A stretch of DNA of 8,871 nt, from assembly GCA_900751035.1 (NCBI GenBank), contig CAADSF010000070.1, positions 1-8,871 on the forward strand, written 5' to 3'. A program made the position numbers and the translations under genes. Shown here piece by piece: positions 1 through 6,847 of the stretch (position 1 is its first letter; every line of letters starts with the position of its first letter). The notes below the pieces were generated by a model that did no database searches, was not told where the DNA came from, and saw only the letters and a list, made by a program, of their open reading frames with translations. This DNA comes from an uncultured Oscillospiraceae bacterium (GTDB taxonomy: Bacteria; Bacillota; Clostridia; Oscillospirales; Oscillospiraceae).

Positions 1-73
1 TTCCCGCTATTTTTTTGCCCAAATGCCGAAAGGCTTTGAGGATATATTTTTACGAAAGGCGGTAACCAAATGA
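1..73 (+). CDS. 3' end of an upstream gene (partial, unidentified)
   Basis: The frame that begins at base 2 is open from the window edge to a TGA at 71-73. It encodes about 23 residues ending FLRKAVTK. Its stop overlaps the ATG at 70-72 (ATGA), the kind of four-base overlap seen between translationally coupled genes and repeated later in this window at 7696. A second frame is also open from the edge to a TAA at 63-65, so the choice of frame rests on the overlap. The tail is too short to identify a family. Confidence 0.4.
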   Translation, partial: SRYFFAQMPKGFEDIFLRKAVTK

Positions 74-216
74 AATCACGAAAGAAATGGCGTCCCGGAG
101 GACGGCAGCGGCAGTCTGCGGCGTATCATCGCAAAGCGGTTCACGAGCGGAAGCGTGTGGTACGGCTGCGGGTGTGGAAGAAGGGAGAAAAGAATGGTGT
201 TGTGGCTGAAGTATGA
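70..216 (+). CDS. Possible small very basic protein (48 aa)
   Basis: An ATG at 70 follows an AAAGGCGG-like ribosome binding site at 55-62 with about 7 bases of spacing. It opens a 48-codon frame to the TGA at 214-216. The product has 17 Lys/Arg in 48 residues (starting MKSRKKWRPGGRQRQ) and no hydrophobic segment, which would suit a nucleic-acid-binding peptide. The start overlaps the stop of the frame upstream, and the end overlaps the start of the YqaJ gene by 23 bases, as in a coupled operon. I do not recognise a family. It could instead be a leader or a chance frame. The ribosome binding site and double overlap are the only support. Confidence 0.4.
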   Translation: MKSRKKWRPGGRQRQSAAYHRKAVHERKRVVRLRVWKKGEKNGVVAEV

Positions 217-1243
217 GCCGCAGGAGTTGGTAGATACAAGTAATCTGAGTAGCGAAGAATGGCTGTCCTATCGACGGCGGGGCATCGGCGGCAGCGACGC
301 TGCGGCGATCCTCGGCATTTCGCCCTGGCGGACAGCACGGGATCTGTACTATGACAAGCTGAATGTTGTAAAGGCGGACATGGATGAAAACTGGGTCGCG
401 CTGGAGATGGGACATCTGCTAGAGGATCTGGTTGCGCGGATTTTTGCGAAGAAAACCGGGCTGCATATCTTTCAGCGGAAAGTCATGTTCCAGCACCCGC
501 TGTATCCGTGGATGCTGGCGGATCTGGACTACCTTGTGGAGCTTCCGGACGGCAGCAATGCCATTTTGGAGATCAAGACGACAAATTATAACGCCCGAGA
601 AAACTGGTGGTATAACGGCAAGGAGATCGTCCCGGTGTACTACGAATCTCAGGGTCGGCATTATATGTCGGTCATGAATCTGGACAGAGTCTACTTCTGC
701 TGCCTGTATGGAAACAATGAGGATGAGGTCATCATCCGGCATCTGGACCGGGATTATGCCTATGAGTCGGAACTGATCGCGCTGGAGAATGCGTTCTGGA
801 ACGACCAAGTGCAGAAGCAATGTCCGCCAGACTATACGGAAAGCGGCGACCTCATTTTGCAGAGTTTGCAGAGATGGAAGGGCATTGACCGAAAAGACCT
901 GCCGCCGGCAGCGCTTGGTGCGCCGCAGCTTCCGCAGATCCACCAGTATTTGCAGCTTCAGGAGCAGAAAAACGCGCTTGCAAAACAGGTCACACAGCTG
1001 GATGCGCAGATGCAGCAGCTCAAAGGCTTGCTTGTCAGCGAACTGGACGGCAAAGACTGCGCGACCTGCGCGGACGGTGAACAATGCTACGTCATTTCCT
1101 ACAATCCCATCCGCAGGCAGGGCATCTCCAAGGACAACCTGATCCGCTTGCGGGAGGTTTATCCGGAGATCTACGAGCAGTTTGTGGAAACGTCGGAGTC
1201 CAGACGGTTCAGCATCAAAATCGCGGCGCAGCCCGCCGCTTGA
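194..1243 (+). CDS. YqaJ-type viral/mobile-element recombinase exonuclease
   Basis: A 349-residue protein of the YqaJ family, which has the lambda exonuclease (PD-(D/E)XK) fold. Known members digest one strand of double-stranded DNA 5' to 3' and work with a single-strand annealing protein. Visible motifs: the N-terminal GGSD signature (residues 32-35) within RRRGIGGSDAAAILG; the helix Glu (E71, E77); the metal-binding ADLDY (D110, D112); the catalytic ExK in LEIKTT (E126, K128); and the YYESQGRHYM motif (149-158). The C-terminal third (about 250-290) is Gln/Leu-rich and probably a coiled coil. The ATG at 194 was chosen over the in-frame ATG at 155 because GGGAG at 183-187 sits 6 bases before it and the family usually begins close to the YEPQ stretch. 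It is followed 17 bases later by the RecD-like helicase, which suggests a recombination operon. Confidence 0.9.
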   Translation: MVLWLKYEPQELVDTSNLSSEEWLSYRRRGIGGSDAAAILGISPWRTARDLYYDKLNVVKADMDENWVALEMGHLLEDLVARIFAKKTGLHIFQRKVMFQHPLYPWMLADLDYLVELPDGSNAILEIKTTNYNARENWWYNGKEIVPVYYESQGRHYMSVMNLDRVYFCCLYGNNEDEVIIRHLDRDYAYESELIALENAFWNDQVQKQCPPDYTESGDLILQSLQRWKGIDRKDLPPAALGAPQLPQIHQYLQLQEQKNALAKQVTQLDAQMQQLKGLLVSELDGKDCATCADGEQCYVISYNPIRRQGISKDNLIRLREVYPEIYEQFVETSESRRFSIKIAAQPAA

Positions 1244-1260
1244 GTGAGGTGAAAAAATGA

Positions 1261-3540
1261 ATGATTGCAGTCTATGACAAGCTCATCTACTTCAATGAAG
1301 CCAGCAAATACACCATTCTCCGGATGCGCACGGATGATCCGTCCGTACCGGAAGAAGCCCGTTCCCAATATACGTTCCGAGACCGGATGCTTCGGTTCAC
1401 CGCTGTCGGCTATGGACTGCCGCAGACGGATTCCGTCAAGCTGGAGATCGAGGGCGACTGGAAAGAGGGCAAATACGGCCTGCAGCTCCATGTGGAGCAC
1501 TGGCACGAGCTTGTGCCGCCGACAACGGAAGGACTTCTGAGCTATCTTTCGTCGGGTCTTCTCAAAGGCATCGGAGAAAGCACGGCCAGAAGCATTGTCC
1601 AGCGGTTCGGCACAGACACGCTCGACGTGCTGGAATTTCATCCGGAAAAGCTGTTGGAGATCCGCGGCATCACGGAACAGAAGCTGGAGGAGATCAAGAC
1701 GTGCTACGCGGAAAGCCGCGCCATGCGGGATATTATGGAGCTGCTGACACCGTTTCAGGTCACGCCGGTGACGGCGATGAAGATCTATCAGCACTTCGGA
1801 CCTGCCTGCACGGACATTCTGCGGAAAAGCCCGTTCCGGCTCTGCGAGATCTCCGGCTTCGGCTTTCGGCGCGTCGATACGATCATCCGCAAATCCGGCG
1901 GCGATCCGCATGACCCGGTTCGCATCCACGGCGCGATGATCTGTGCGCTGGAAAACGCGCGGCAGCATGGGCATCTGTATCTGGAAGTCAATACGCTCAT
2001 CACCGAATCTTTGCAATTTCTCAATGAGCCAATTCTGCTTCCCCAAATGCAGGTCAGGCGCGCAGAGGTGGAGCAGAAACTGCAGCAGATGGCAGAAGAC
2101 AACGAGATCGTTTCCGACGGCGGGCGGCTGTATCTTCCGCATATTTTCATGCAGGAGGCCGAGACAGCGGCAAAGGCGGCAGCGATGCTCATGGAAAGTA
2201 CGGCGAAAATCGATGTGACGCTCCCACTGGAACAGGTCAAGCAGAAGCTGGGCCTGCACTTAACAAAGCGGCAGAGCCGCGGCGTTGAGGTGGCGATGGA
2301 GCGAAATCTTTCCATTATCACCGGCGGCCCCGGCACCGGCAAGACGACGGTTCTGAAAGCCATCATCGAGGTCTACCGCATCCTGCATCCCAAAAACCGC
2401 ATTGTTCTCGCCGCGCCGACCGGCAAAGCCAGCCGACGCATGGCACAGAGCACCGGGATACTGGATGCGCTGACGCTGCACAGTCTGCTTGGCTTGCAGG
2501 GCGATTTTTGCAGCAAGGACAAACAGGATCAGCCGCTGCTGGTTGACTTTCTGATCGTGGATGAGGCGTCCATGGTGGATATGTGGCTGGCGCATCAGCT
2601 GTTTACGCGCTTACAGAAGAACACGAAACTTCTGCTGCTGGGCGACGTTGACCAGTTGGAGAGCGTCGGCGCGGGCAATGTGTTCGCGGAGCTGATTGGA
2701 AGCGGCATCGTACCGGTGACGGTTCTCGATGAGATCTTCCGGCAATCCAAGGACAGCCTGATCGCCTACAATGCCAAATTCATCAACGAGGAAAACAGCA
2801 GCCTGTTCTATGGTCCGGATTTTCAGTTCGTCAAGGCAGAAAATCAGGAGGAAGCCGCAGCGCAGATCCAGACGCTCTATCTGCGGGAATTGCAGGATAC
2901 TTCCATTGGACAGCTTCAGATCATCTCGCCCTATCGGACAGATGGAGAAGCGTCTTCCAATGGCCTGAACGCGCTGATCCGGGAGACGGTCAATCCGCAT
3001 ACGGACAGCAGCGAAGAACTTCTGTTCGGAGAGCGCGTATTCCGCCTGCACGACCGCGTGATGCAGACCAAAAATAATTACAGTCTGGAAGGCTATGACT
3101 CGACCTGCAAGCAGAAATTCAAGGGCGTGTTCAACGGCGACATCGGGAGCATCTGCAAAATTCACCCCGACAAGCTGTGCGTGGATTTTGATGGGCGCAT
3201 CGTGGAGTATTCCAAAACGCAGCTCGGCGATCTGGAACTGGCGTATGCCATTACGATCCACAAATCCATGGGCTCGGAGTACGAAACGGTCATCATCCCC
3301 ATTTTAATGGCGCACTGCATTTTGCTGACGAAGAATCTGATCTATACCGCCGTGACACGCGCAAAAAAGCGTGTCATTCTGGTCGGTCAGAAGCGCGCAC
3401 TGTTTCTGGCGATCCACTCCGGCAGAAAGGTCAAACGGAATACCTGCCTCGCCGAACGGATCTTAAAGTACAATCAGGTGTTCAGACAAAAGGCTCTGCC
3501 GCAGGGCGCGACAGAGCAGAAATTGAAAAAAGCCGGTTAA
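1261..3540 (+). CDS. RecD2-like SF1B DNA helicase
   Basis: A 759-residue ATP-dependent helicase of the RecD2/TraA-type SF1B group, which translocate 5' to 3' on single-stranded DNA. The N-terminal ~350 residues hold helix-hairpin-helix-like repeats (GLLKGIGESTA near 99-108, LLEIRGI near 131-137, LCEISGFGF near 193-201). The motor follows: Walker A GGPGTGKT (355-362), motif Ia APTGKASRR, Walker B DEAS (434-437), motif III GDVDQLESVG (461-470), IFRQ (492-495) and a C-terminal UvrD_C_2-type segment with IHKSMGSEYE (666-675) and TRAKK (699-703). The length matches RecD2 (about 720-850). The usual Gln of HKSQGSE is Met here (M670). The ATG at 1261 is preceded by GAGGTG at 1246-1251. An ATG at 1257 opens only a six-codon frame. 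Its place directly after a YqaJ exonuclease suggests joint DNA processing rather than a RecBCD role. Confidence 0.93.
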   Translation: MIAVYDKLIYFNEASKYTILRMRTDDPSVPEEARSQYTFRDRMLRFTAVGYGLPQTDSVKLEIEGDWKEGKYGLQLHVEHWHELVPPTTEGLLSYLSSGLLKGIGESTARSIVQRFGTDTLDVLEFHPEKLLEIRGITEQKLEEIKTCYAESRAMRDIMELLTPFQVTPVTAMKIYQHFGPACTDILRKSPFRLCEISGFGFRRVDTIIRKSGGDPHDPVRIHGAMICALENARQHGHLYLEVNTLITESLQFLNEPILLPQMQVRRAEVEQKLQQMAEDNEIVSDGGRLYLPHIFMQEAETAAKAAAMLMESTAKIDVTLPLEQVKQKLGLHLTKRQSRGVEVAMERNLSIITGGPGTGKTTVLKAIIEVYRILHPKNRIVLAAPTGKASRRMAQSTGILDALTLHSLLGLQGDFCSKDKQDQPLLVDFLIVDEASMVDMWLAHQLFTRLQKNTKLLLLGDVDQLESVGAGNVFAELIGSGIVPVTVLDEIFRQSKDSLIAYNAKFINEENSSLFYGPDFQFVKAENQEEAAAQIQTLYLRELQDTSIGQLQIISPYRTDGEASSNGLNALIRETVNPHTDSSEELLFGERVFRLHDRVMQTKNNYSLEGYDSTCKQKFKGVFNGDIGSICKIHPDKLCVDFDGRIVEYSKTQLGDLELAYAITIHKSMGSEYETVIIPILMAHCILLTKNLIYTAVTRAKKRVILVGQKRALFLAIHSGRKVKRNTCLAERILKYNQVFRQKALPQGATEQKLKKAG

Positions 3541-3543
3541 GTT

Positions 3544-3590
3544 GAGATGGATGTGCAGAATTTGCGCAGTCATCTCTTATTTTATTTATG
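3544..3590 (+). terminator. Imperfect hairpin followed by a T-rich run in the gap after the helicase gene
   Basis: GAGATG (3544-3549) pairs with CATCTC (3571-3576). The stem continues inward through a G-U pair and one mismatch into five further pairs (3552-3556 with 3564-3568, one of them G-U), leaving a 7-base loop. The T-rich TTATTTTATTTAT follows at once. This resembles a weak intrinsic terminator or attenuator. It lies before the ribosome binding site of the next gene (GGAG at 3593-3596), so partial termination or mRNA processing inside an operon is as likely as a true end of transcript. I see no convincing promoter in the gap. Confidence 0.4.
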
Positions 3591-3606
3591 GAAGGAGTTC
3601 TAAGAA

Positions 3607-4569
3607 ATGAATGACAACAAATCCACCGTGATGAACAACGCCGCCGTGCAGCAGCTGCGCAAGGTGCCGGGCTTTGACCCGATGAAGCTCCTGCGCAAAA
3701 CCATCTCCGTCCAAACCGGACACCCGGTCTGGAAACTGGATCTTCGCTATAAGCGGCTCTGGTTCCGGCTGGCCTGCCCGAATGGAAGGATGCTCTTAAA
3801 GCTGCTGCGCATCAGCGACCAGCTGGCAATTATCGAAGCGCAGGTTTATTTCAGCAAGGACGATCCGGTTCCAGCCGCCAGCTTTACCTCCGAGCAGCGC
3901 AGGGAGAATGTCCCCGGCGGGGAATTTCTCCGCGCCGCGCAGGAGGACGCGCTTAACATGGCGCTGGAAAATGCCGGCTTCGGCATCCAGTTCTGCGACG
4001 TGAGCCGTGACTACGGCGGTGAGCTGTTTGGGTCGGAAGTGCCGATTCAGACGGAAGCCGCAGAAGCAGCTGCCGAGGAAATCGAAGTGCCCAGTGCACC
4101 CATTGTGGAGGAAACTGCAGCAGAAAAGGGTACCGATTCCGCGCCCGCTGAACAGCCCGTCGTGGAAACAACTGCGTCTGATGTGCAGACCGTTGCGGAC
4201 GGCTTTACGTCCGTTGCGGCAGATGTGCAGCAGGAGCAGTCGGTCAGTGCAGCACAGGAAGAAGTACCTGATCTTCATGTTTTGCCGCCTCAGCAGGAAG
4301 AAGCCGCGGAAGAAGTTGCTGAACAGCCGCAGGCCGCGTCCTATACGGCAGATATGGATGTCAGCGAGATCACGCAGCGTATGACGGTGGACGAGGCGAA
4401 GGCCGTTGTGGTGCAGATCGGCACCTGCCGCGGCTGGACGCTCGAACAAGTCGCGCAGCGCCGCCCGGCGAGCCTCAAATGGTATCTCTATGGCTGCGAT
4501 CAGGCGGACAATATTCTCAAAGCCGCTGCATCTGTTCTGCTGGACAATCTGCAGCAGAAAGCCGGATGA
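3607..4569 (+). CDS. Hypothetical protein: possible annealing-protein-like N-domain, acidic linker, ExoX-C-like tail
   Basis: A 320-residue protein with three parts. Residues about 15-135 form a compact domain: predicted strands around KRLWFRLACP and LAIIEAQVYF, then an aromatic-containing strand AASFT, then an Ala-rich helix (106-123) ending in AGFGIQF (123-129). This order resembles the beta-beta-beta-alpha core of Rad52/Erf-type annealing proteins, which often end the helix with a Gly-rich 'fGlG' turn. Residues about 140-250 are an Ala/Glu/Gln/Pro/Val-rich acidic linker, likely disordered. Residues 259-315 contain a GTCRGWTLEQVAQ...LKWYL pattern (272-294) like the small ExoX C-terminal-type domain (G-x-x-x-G-x-x-L-x-E-V...YLKWL). 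The ATG at 3607 has GGAG at 3593-3596. Its position after YqaJ and RecD-like genes fits an annealing partner. The protein is certainly coding in character; the annealing role is inference. Confidence 0.8.
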   Translation: MNDNKSTVMNNAAVQQLRKVPGFDPMKLLRKTISVQTGHPVWKLDLRYKRLWFRLACPNGRMLLKLLRISDQLAIIEAQVYFSKDDPVPAASFTSEQRRENVPGGEFLRAAQEDALNMALENAGFGIQFCDVSRDYGGELFGSEVPIQTEAAEAAAEEIEVPSAPIVEETAAEKGTDSAPAEQPVVETTASDVQTVADGFTSVAADVQQEQSVSAAQEEVPDLHVLPPQQEEAAEEVAEQPQAASYTADMDVSEITQRMTVDEAKAVVVQIGTCRGWTLEQVAQRRPASLKWYLYGCDQADNILKAAASVLLDNLQQKAG

Positions 4570-4593
4570 AGCGTCAAGTTTGGATGAAAGGGT

Positions 4594-6294
4594 GTGGCCG
4601 TTATCAAAGCCGGTTCTTCGCAGTTTCCGTTCCACATTACAGACGTTGCGGCGCTGCTGCGGCTCAATATCCGCAGGCGCGGCCCGGATTTTCTGTATGT
4701 GGACTGCCCGCTTTGCGGCGATCATCGCGGCAAGCTCTACCTGAAAACGTCACGGGACGTATGGCACTGTAACTACTGTCAGGAGTCTGGCGGGATGCTG
4801 GCGCTCTACGCAAAGGTCTACGGCAGCAGCAACGCAGACGCCTATCGGGAGATCTGCGAAGCGCTCCAGACCGGAGACTATGCACCGGAGTACCAGAGCT
4901 ACCAGAACCGGCAGCCGCAGGAAATCGCGCAGTCGGCCAGAGCACCCCGGCAGGCGATCCATCAGACGCTTTCGATGCTGTTTTCCATGCTGTCGCTGAC
5001 GCCGAAGCACCGTGCGCATCTGCGCGAGGTGCGCGGTCTGACGGACGACCAGATCGAACGGTTCGGCTTCAAAAGCACCCCGCCGCCTTATCTCTGCAAG
5101 AGTCTGACGGCGCGGCTTTTGAAGCAGGGGTGCACCCTGCAGGGAGTCCCCGGCTTTTATATGGCAGAGGACGGCAGATGGACAGTACGATTTGGAACGC
5201 GCACGGCCGGGATCTTGATCCCGGCCAGAAGCGCAGACGGACTTGTCTGCGGTGCGCAGATCCGGCTGGATATCCCCATCCGGGAGGAAAACGCGCCCGC
5301 CGACAAGGAGGGCACGAAATACCTCTGGCTGTCTTCGAGCAGCAAGCCGATGGGAACATCCTCGGAAAGTCCCATCCACTTTGTTGGTGATTCGTGTTCC
5401 AGAGTGGTCTATGTGACGGAAGGACTTTTGAAAGCGGACATCTGCCATGCGCTGATGAACCGCACCTTCGCGGCGACCGCTGGGGCGAACAACGTGTCCA
5501 AACTGGACGAGCTGTTTGCATTTCTCAAAAAGAACGGCACGGAGGAGATCATCGAGGCGCAGGACATGGACAAGTATCGGAATGTCCAGGTTGAAAAAGG
5601 CGCGTCCAAGATCTATCTGATGGCACGAAAGCACGGACTGCAATGCCGCCGGCTGACGTGGAATCCCAACTATAAGGGGTTAGATGACTGGCAGCTTGCG
5701 CTCCGGAAGAACGCTGGGAAAGCACCGAAAACAATGACGTTCCGAGAGCGGTATCTGTATGGTGCGTGTGAAATTGCCCAGATAGACGCCTGCGTGGAAC
5801 GGTGGCACAAGACACAGCCAGATGGCGTGTCTTTGCAGGCATACCTCGGCTTGCTGGACGAAGAATATCACGTTTTTCTGCAGCCCGGCGGCAACGCACG
5901 GTTGGCAGAACTTTTGAACGCACAGCGTAAGCAGCTCGGCTGCCGCATTTATCAGCTGGAATTTACAGATACGGAGAAAACGAAACCGTTCGCGTTCTCC
6001 GGGATCGACGCGCTTCATAAGGCAGGCTTTCAGCAGCCACCCGCAAGCGAGTACCGGCTAGTATGCGATGAAACACTCTGTTGTCCGAAAGACGAGCCGG
6101 ATTTGGCTGTGCTGGAACGTGTCTTTGAACGCTATAACGGCAAGCTGCCGGCGGACTATCCAGGGCGCTGCATCGCGCCGTCTGATGTGCTGGAACTGTA
6201 CGACGCAGAAAAGCGGCGGTATTACTATCGGGATATGAAGCAGTTCGTGCCGGTGGCGTTTTCTCCGCTGCTGGCGCGGAAAATGAAAAAATGA
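4594..6294 (+). CDS. Primase-like protein: zinc finger + TOPRIM (DUF3854-like) + C-terminal YodL domain
   Basis: A 566-residue protein. The N-terminus carries a CHC2-like zinc finger with CPLC (C38, C41) and CNYC (C59, C62), followed by GGMLALYAKVYG as in DnaG-type primases. DnaG normally has Cys-His in the first knuckle; this one has Cys-Cys. A TOPRIM-like segment follows with VVYVTEG (E276), the AQDMD acidic pair (D324, D326) and a KGLDDW motif (361-366), typical of mobile-element primases and DUF3854 proteins. From about 450 the sequence matches the YodL pattern: IYQLEF (452-457), a Phe/Ala-Gly stretch, EYRLV, VFERYN, LPADYPGR...SDVLELYD (518-537), YYYRDMKQFVPV. The start is the GTG at 4594: an in-frame TGA at 4585-4587 blocks extension, and a purine-rich GGATGAAAGG lies just upstream. 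Likely role: primer synthesis or DNA replication of the element. The role of the YodL tail is unknown. Confidence 0.85.
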   Translation: MAVIKAGSSQFPFHITDVAALLRLNIRRRGPDFLYVDCPLCGDHRGKLYLKTSRDVWHCNYCQESGGMLALYAKVYGSSNADAYREICEALQTGDYAPEYQSYQNRQPQEIAQSARAPRQAIHQTLSMLFSMLSLTPKHRAHLREVRGLTDDQIERFGFKSTPPPYLCKSLTARLLKQGCTLQGVPGFYMAEDGRWTVRFGTRTAGILIPARSADGLVCGAQIRLDIPIREENAPADKEGTKYLWLSSSSKPMGTSSESPIHFVGDSCSRVVYVTEGLLKADICHALMNRTFAATAGANNVSKLDELFAFLKKNGTEEIIEAQDMDKYRNVQVEKGASKIYLMARKHGLQCRRLTWNPNYKGLDDWQLALRKNAGKAPKTMTFRERYLYGACEIAQIDACVERWHKTQPDGVSLQAYLGLLDEEYHVFLQPGGNARLAELLNAQRKQLGCRIYQLEFTDTEKTKPFAFSGIDALHKAGFQQPPASEYRLVCDETLCCPKDEPDLAVLERVFERYNGKLPADYPGRCIAPSDVLELYDAEKRRYYYRDMKQFVPVAFSPLLARKMKK

Positions 6295-6307
6295 AAGGAA
6301 ATTCTGT

Positions 6308-6532
6308 ATGAAAAGAATTACAGTTCTGGATTTCACAAGGCAGGTAAACATACTTAGTGATAAAATCCCTGTGACAGTGAAAGCCGGTGAACGGACGATT
6401 GGCTGCTTTCACACCCTGTATGAATTACCGGCAAAAGCCATGCCGGAATTACTCGAAGCGACGATCTCTTATGTAACGCTAAAGACCGACAAGATTACGA
6501 TTCAGGTCAAGCTGAAAGCAGTCACGACATAA
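6308..6532 (+). CDS. Small hypothetical protein (74 aa)
   Basis: The ATG at 6308 is preceded by AAAGGA at 6294-6299, 8 bases away, and begins 13 bases after the primase stop. The 74-residue product begins MKRITVLDF and alternates hydrophobic residues in strand-like fashion (IPVTVKAG, ITIQVKLKAV) with a helix-like ELPAKAMPELLEA in the middle, giving a small alpha/beta domain without signal peptide or membrane segment. I do not recognise the family. Tight spacing, a good ribosome binding site and plausible residue composition support it as a real gene of the operon. Confidence 0.75.
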   Translation: MKRITVLDFTRQVNILSDKIPVTVKAGERTIGCFHTLYELPAKAMPELLEATISYVTLKTDKITIQVKLKAVTT

Positions 6533-6551
6533 TGACTGCGACCAGAGAGAT

Positions 6552-6788
6552 ATGGACGAGCGAGATGAGATTGTGCAGCTTCGCACATTCTGCCAGGATC
6601 TTGGCGCGCACGTCCGGGAAGTGCCGGACGGGGCCAGCTTTACGGCAATGCTCTGGGAGGACGCAGACAGCATGAGCGAAAATGCTGCCGCTGAGATCCA
6701 GAGAAAAATCAAACGAAAGACCGCAGAATATCCGGGATTCGTGTGCTACTGCTTCGACGCATTCAGCACGCTGATCTACCGGGTATAA
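6552..6788 (+). CDS. Small hypothetical protein (78 aa)
   Basis: A 78-residue acidic-to-neutral protein beginning MDERDEIVQL and ending FSTLIYRV. The ATG at 6552 is the only usable start: an in-frame TGA lies at 6513-6515 and no other start codon lies between. The Shine-Dalgarno is weak and very close (AGAGAGA ending at 6550), so translation may depend on coupling to the gene ending 19 bases upstream. It contains a Lys/Arg-rich helix (IQRKIKRKTAEY) and a C-terminal CYCFDAF stretch. No family is recognised. The frame sits between a solid gene and a hairpin and keeps the operon spacing, so it is probably real. Confidence 0.65.
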   Translation: MDERDEIVQLRTFCQDLGAHVREVPDGASFTAMLWEDADSMSENAAAEIQRKIKRKTAEYPGFVCYCFDAFSTLIYRV

Positions 6789-6795
6789 CACATGG

Positions 6796-6826
6796 ATGGG
6801 CGCAGCAGGATCGCTGCGCCCATTTT
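6796..6826 (+). terminator. Perfect 11-bp GC-rich hairpin with short T run, intrinsic-terminator-like
   Basis: ATGGGCGCAGC (6796-6806) is perfectly complementary to GCTGCGCCCAT (6813-6823) around a six-base loop AGGATC. The right arm runs into TTTT (6823-6826) then CTAT. The stem is strong but the U-tract is short. It lies 8 bases after the stop of the 78-aa gene and 7 bases before the AAAGGAG ribosome binding site of the next gene. It could end the upstream transcript, or act as an attenuator or RNA-stability element that sets PcfK-like gene output differently from the primase block. Confidence 0.6.
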
Positions 6827-6847
6827 CTATCAGAAAGGAGCTTTATC

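Noticed and set aside
1257..1277. ATG at 1257 as the helicase start
   Set aside because: It is out of frame with the helicase and meets a stop after six codons; the ATG at 1261 is in frame.
1171..2259. Long minus-strand open frame (362 codons) across the YqaJ end and the helicase gene
   Set aside because: It lies opposite well-supported coding sequence with clear helicase motifs, has His/Arg/Phe-rich composition typical of an antisense shadow, and lacks a sensible ribosome binding site or family.
4081..4340. Possible tandem repeat in the Ala/Glu/Gln-rich stretch
   Set aside because: Short words such as CCGTTGCGG and GATGTGCAG recur, but there is no regular period; it reads as low-complexity linker coding sequence.
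3796..4725. Minus-strand open frame of about 309 codons opposite the candidate annealing protein
   Set aside because: Shadow of the high-GC codon pattern of the plus-strand gene; rich in Arg, His, Cys and Leu without domain-like order.
4750..5643. Minus-strand open frame of about 297 codons opposite the primase gene
   Set aside because: Antisense to the zinc-finger and TOPRIM motifs of a recognisable protein; no recognisable domain.
6743..6847. Extended start for the PcfK-like protein adding 35 residues
   Set aside because: This start lies within the preceding gene and the extension would read through the 11-bp hairpin; the ATG at 6848 has a strong ribosome binding site.
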